From: Albifimbria verrucaria | Taxonomy: Eukaryota; Ascomycota; Sordariomycetes; Hypocreales; Stachybotryaceae | Assembly (NCBI GenBank): GCA_020081605.1 | Contig: JAHREC010000023.1 | Span: forward strand, 124,001 to 188,000 | Reading direction: 5' to 3' | Length of the DNA: 64,000 bases | In this document: piece after piece, positions 60,501 through 64,000 of the stretch | How the letters are laid out: the number at the start of each line of letters is the position of its first letter | How positions within the stretch are numbered: the stretch's first letter is position 1 | Notes under the pieces: generated by a model | Seen by the model: the letters and a program-made list of their open reading frames with translations, nothing else | Told to the model about the DNA's origin: nothing | Databases searched by the model: none | Program-made: the position numbers and the translations under genes

Positions 60501-61596
60501 GGGTCGGATGCAGTGACGAAAAGCATAAGCTTACCAACACTAGAGAAAATTAAAGAATGGGGAGTCAAGTTGCAGAGGGCAAAATCACGGGAGAAATCCT
60601 GCAAGAGCTTAAAATCAATGACTGCGCATTGTTCGACGATGAAACCGTGGACTTGTATGCACTCATCCTCGAGTACCTTCGTCAAGAATCATTGTTATAC
60701 AGGATGGCTTAAGCTAATACCGACGCACCAGGTTGAAGTACCGCGTGAAGGCACAGCAGCATGAAGTATTTTAACACGTTGACAAGAGAATAAAGAGATG
60801 GAGAGCATTCTGAAGATTCGCTCAGTATCTGTGGGAATGTGATTTATTGGCGATGTACTCACCATGCAAAGGTGGTTGCCTATTTATTTTCACGAACGAC
60901 TAAGCTAAGTTAATCTCGTGGAGACACCATCGATATACTCCTTTATCATGTATTGAGATTCGTCTGTAGCCCCATTAACTATGACCTAATGAAAACTCTT
61001 TTGTTGTAGCGTTGCATACCTAAAAATTGTCATCTATATCGGCTTGAACATTTTAACATGATGCGTAGCCCTGTGAATAATTATGGTTACTGGCAGAAGA
61101 TCTTGAATGAATCTTAGGAGCAGTCAGTATTCAGACCTGAAATTATTACTGCAGAACATTGAGAAAGATCGATTAGTTGCAGCTGTAACGAAGTATGCCG
61201 TTGAGGTGTGGCGGGTATCGGACCACAGGTTGACAAGATCCTTGGGTTGAAGCACTTGCGTCACAACTTTATGCGGGCCACCTAGGTGGTGAATCTCATC
61301 CATTTTTTCCGTGGTGGGGATGGGGAAAGGTGGCCCTGGATTGAGATCATCGTCAGGATCAGGGCCCGGCCTGCTGTTGGTTTCATTGCCTTTAATCTTC
61401 CATTGGTGTATCGCCGAATATCCCTGTCTAGCGATTTGGGCGGGAAGTGTTCAGAAATTACTTTACGTATAACTTCATCTAAGTGCTTGTTGTGGATAAA
61501 ATCGGACAAATGCCTAAAAGAGAAGAGTTGGTGTGATCTAAAGCACAGGAAATGTAAGCCTTCCCTGCAACTAGATGGACTACTTCCTGTCGCAGC
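57520..61596. other. 4 kb without supported gene
   Basis: AT-rich, only short ORFs (57749-57961 minus, 59234-59461 minus, 60513-60764 plus, and others) with no motif. A GCGAAAA tandem triplet sits near 58267. Confidence 0.45.
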
Positions 61597-62448
61597 TCAG
61601 CCACTTTTGCGCTTCAAGTTGTCATCCACTGGCAAGGCGACGGCCATATCTGCTGAGCTTTGCATGACACAAAACGCAATCCAAAATGAAAGTATAAACC
61701 AAGCCCACATAGGGTTCACACGAAACGCGAGGATTGAAGATGCAGGTCCAGTCATCGGCCGACTTTCTAAATTGTGGTTGAACCATTGCTCTTCCCCAGT
61801 ATGATCAGGATCAGCATCGCGCTCCGCGATGGTGACATCGATCGAAGCACTCGCAGTCATGGTGTCTGCGGTATTCGCAGCCGTCTCTGCCACGTCTACA
61901 GAGCTAGCGTCTTGTTTTCGTGTTCCGGCACCGGTTCGCTCACGGGTTAGTCCTTGTGGTTGACAGAGCCGGTGTATCGGCCACTCACTGCTGCTATCTG
62001 CCATTTCAATGTCCTCCCTTTGGTAAAGGACGGATTTTTGGATAGAAGAATAGCACTCCTCCAGGTGATCCTCAAGCGCTTGATTACTTGCAAATGGTGG
62101 ATAGTGACAATTGAAGAAGCCACACTGTGGTTGGGTTAAATGCGCCGACTCATGCTCGTAGAGCAACTGTTTCCTGTCGAACCCGTCTGCAGCTCTTGAA
62201 CAGGAACGAAGATGGCAGGTAAATGTCGAGTTCCGGAACTCGGCTTTGAAAGCCTCCAGGTCATTGGCTAGCACATCGTGGTAGGTAGGTCTTCTGATGG
62301 AGCAGCTGCGCCTTTTCTTGGTAGGCCCCAAAATTCTCGACACAGGACCAGCGCCCTTCCTCCTAGAACTCAAGTGGTCAACGATTCCTAAACACATCAT
62401 TAGTTGTGCCTTCGCAGAGTCGCGAATGATGGATACAATTGCTCGCAC
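61597..62448 (-). CDS. C2H2-finger protein with C-terminal membrane segment
   Basis: A 283-codon open frame. It begins with a helical region (RAIVSIIRDSAKAQLMMCLGIV), then TYHDVLANDLEAFKAEFRNSTFTCHLRSCSRAADGFDRKQLLYEHESAHLTQPQCGFFNCHYPPFASNQALEDHLEEC. This holds two degenerate C2H2 fingers (C-x4-C...H-x3-H; C-x4-C...H) of the type that closes a class of fungal accessory proteins whose N-terminus is helical. After an acidic linker, NPMWAWFILSFWIAFCVMQSSADMAVALPV forms one hydrophobic helix before the stop. The start codon is not clear (no ATG at the head of the frame), so an upstream exon is likely. Confidence 0.5.
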   Translation of the reverse strand: MRAIVSIIRDSAKAQLMMCLGIVDHLSSRRKGAGPVSRILGPTKKRRSCSIRRPTYHDVLANDLEAFKAEFRNSTFTCHLRSCSRAADGFDRKQLLYEHESAHLTQPQCGFFNCHYPPFASNQALEDHLEECYSSIQKSVLYQREDIEMADSSSEWPIHRLCQPQGLTRERTGAGTRKQDASSVDVAETAANTADTMTASASIDVTIAERDADPDHTGEEQWFNHNLESRPMTGPASSILAFRVNPMWAWFILSFWIAFCVMQSSADMAVALPVDDNLKRKSG

Positions 62449-62999
62449 GGATGTTTGCTTCCACCCTTTGCAGAGATCTGTTGCCTAGTGCATGCCGATC
62501 GTGCTGGCGGATTACAGGAACGTTGAAAAGCAGCTCGAGCCTATTTTCGTCAGCTGATGATGTAATTTGTGCTCTCTAGCTGCGATATTCCACCCCGGCC
62601 TTCATATTTCTTGCTGAAAAAGGAAGAGAACTTCATGATAACTGCCTGCGTTAACAGACAGACTAGCCATCTTCAGGATATACTCAACCCAGTGCTGAGA
62701 ATAGTACGTCAAAAAGCCATAGAAACCCTTAAACGTGGAGTTCTGCCTCATGGAAGATAATTGGGATACAAAGTACTTTGATGCTGAGATAATGATAGGT
62801 CACCATAGGCAAGGCCATGCTTGTATCTTGTGTCGCATCAGACTTCGAGGAATTCAAAGCATCTTAGGCATAATCTATCGGATAGCTAGTGGTCTTCTTG
62901 ATTACAGATTGAAGAACCGTTGTATCTATCTTTGTGATGATTGTCTCGACATGGTTTTATGCTTTCTTTATGTGCGAGCTCCAGCTTGAGCCTGAGCGC
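62449..62999. other. No supported gene
   Basis: A plus-strand ORF at 62735-62989 has scattered Cys pairs (CILC, CDDC) but no known pattern. Confidence 0.4.
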
Positions 63000-63830
63000 T
63001 CACACTGTCAGTTCCATTACAACTCGCCGGGCGCCCGCGGCTACCGCCATTGCAGCGTTCTCGCGCCATAACCTCTCGTCGGATGCTCTATTTTCGTCAC
63101 AATAGTGTGCAATCCCCATCATTGACAGCACCACGAGGCCCTTACGTCTAATCCCTGACAATCCTGAACTGTGGTCGTCGAAAAACAGCAAACCCGGCTC
63201 CAGCAGTTGCAACGCTTTTTGCATCTCGCGGTTAATCTGTATATTTTTGCCGATCGAGGCAACAAGGCCGCAGTGCATGGTGATGGCTTTGCATTCGTCA
63301 CGGCACAGAGATTTGGATACCGTTCGACACAAATTGCTTGACCTAGGACGAACATAGCGGGAGGACCATTGTTTAGTTTTCTCTGAAAGCTCATCCACGT
63401 CGTCATTGATTGTCTTTTTATTGAGTGCCTTTAGCTCTGCGCAGCTACTTTCTTCGAAATTCGTTTTATTGCCGATGCCTAAAGGGTTGAAGTTCAGCTC
63501 GACAACACCGTTGGCTAGAACGACATCTCCAATGCGAACGCCTTTGTCATCGGTTGCGCTGCCTCCTACCGTGACGAGTATGGCTACTTCGATGTCTTTA
63601 AAATTTTCCAACATGGCTGTCATTGTATGTACCATATCCGCCGTGCCGCTCCGAGATGGGCAAGTCAATAAGACGTTGCGTGTACCCATGCAGCCGAAGG
63701 TATATATATTCGAGTCGCCAGGTAGTTGCCTATAGTTTGTGAATTCGTGCTCCTCATCAAGGGCTTCCGCCATGTAGGCTAGGATTTTTGCATCTGTGCA
63801 GATCAAACCGACGGTATAAGGGTTGTCCAT
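63000..63830 (-). CDS. PNP/UDP phosphorylase-superfamily protein, stand-alone
   Basis: 276 residues from ATG 63830 (MDNPYTVGLICTDAKILAYMAEALDEEH). Landmarks: FGCMGTRNVLLTCPSRSGTADMVHTMTAML; VAILVTVGGSATDDKGVRIGDVVLANGVVEL (the GxGG..D..iGDVV block of PNP_UDP_1); CGLVASIGKNIQINREM; LLFFDDHSSGLSGIRRKGLVVLSMMGIAHYCDENR, where the family usually has a Glu-Met-Glu/DYAD region; ENAAMAVAAGARRVVMEL. In fungi this fold is commonly the N-terminal sensor or enzyme domain of NLR-type receptors; here it ends at a stop without NTPase or repeats. No frame break. Substrate unknown. Confidence 0.7.
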   Translation of the reverse strand: MDNPYTVGLICTDAKILAYMAEALDEEHEFTNYRQLPGDSNIYTFGCMGTRNVLLTCPSRSGTADMVHTMTAMLENFKDIEVAILVTVGGSATDDKGVRIGDVVLANGVVELNFNPLGIGNKTNFEESSCAELKALNKKTINDDVDELSEKTKQWSSRYVRPRSSNLCRTVSKSLCRDECKAITMHCGLVASIGKNIQINREMQKALQLLEPGLLFFDDHSSGLSGIRRKGLVVLSMMGIAHYCDENRASDERLWRENAAMAVAAGARRVVMELTV

Positions 63831-64000
63831 GGCATTTATGTATAGATGCAATCTTCCCGGCGATGGTCTTGTGATATGGTTGTTCCGGAAAGAATGTGAG
63901 TCGTGAGCATAGGTCAAGTGAGCGGTATTTATGTTATTCCCACTGCTGACGGTACCCGGTCTCGGGTCCACAACCACCCTTATGCCACAGTTCTGCCTTG

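Overview
The window looks like the end of a chromosome, or another accessory region, of a filamentous ascomycete (Pezizomycotina, probably a Sordariomycete of the Fusarium kind). The evidence is short introns of about 40-107 bp with GT..AG ends, long gene-poor AT-rich stretches, relics of fungal LINE, pogo/Fot and mariner transposons, and a series of lineage-expanded fungal families: BTB, F-box, APH-like kinase, patatin-NTPase, HET, DUF3435, a PD-(D/E)XK family and PNP-like. No bacterial operon structure, r/tRNA gene or CRISPR array was seen. All family names are recognised from sequence by eye; no search was run.

Layout. 1-954: the 3' end of a LINE with a 10-bp microsatellite tail, abutting CCCTAA telomere-type repeats. 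948-6068: two broken minus-strand genes; the first reads straight into the telomeric repeat, the second is a ParB-like protein. 6069-13696: mostly non-coding, with an unusual palindromic repeat, a BTB gene, a CxxC/coiled-coil gene, an RNase H gene and an F-box/LRR-type relic. 13697-23823: a PD-(D/E)XK (DUF7924-like) pseudogene, an APH-type phosphotransferase relic and a large zinc finger-NTPase-RING-patatin gene. 24656-29096: F-box-like and protein-kinase relics, then a mariner-type transposase joined to a pogo/Fot C-terminus. 31455-38975: an RBR-type N-terminus, a large C2H2/DUF3505-like pseudogene with RIP-type stops, a zinc-finger protein, a small membrane protein and a DUF3435 C-terminus. 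39159-48440: F-box, TPR, HET, OTT_1508-like deaminase and C2H2 genes or relics. 49714-63830: sparse, with a secreted protein, an RNase III-like protein, coiled-coil ORFs, a C2H2 protein and an intact PNP-like protein.

Two themes run through the window. First, many reading frames that are conserved on both sides of a break are separated by a single missing base, nearly always in a short homopolymer. This happens in about fifteen unrelated genes and at least four strand/intron contexts, so it may reflect uncorrected homopolymer errors in the assembly rather than true gene death. Genuine nonsense changes, some with the C-to-T (CpA) character of RIP, are also present. Second, the gene content is rich in families associated with self/non-self recognition and nucleic-acid attack (patatin-NTPase, HET, PNP, TPR, PD-(D/E)XK, deaminase, RNase III, ParB-like). 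I infer a subtelomeric, fast-evolving, possibly immunity-related gene reservoir; there is no evidence that the genes act together as one pathway.
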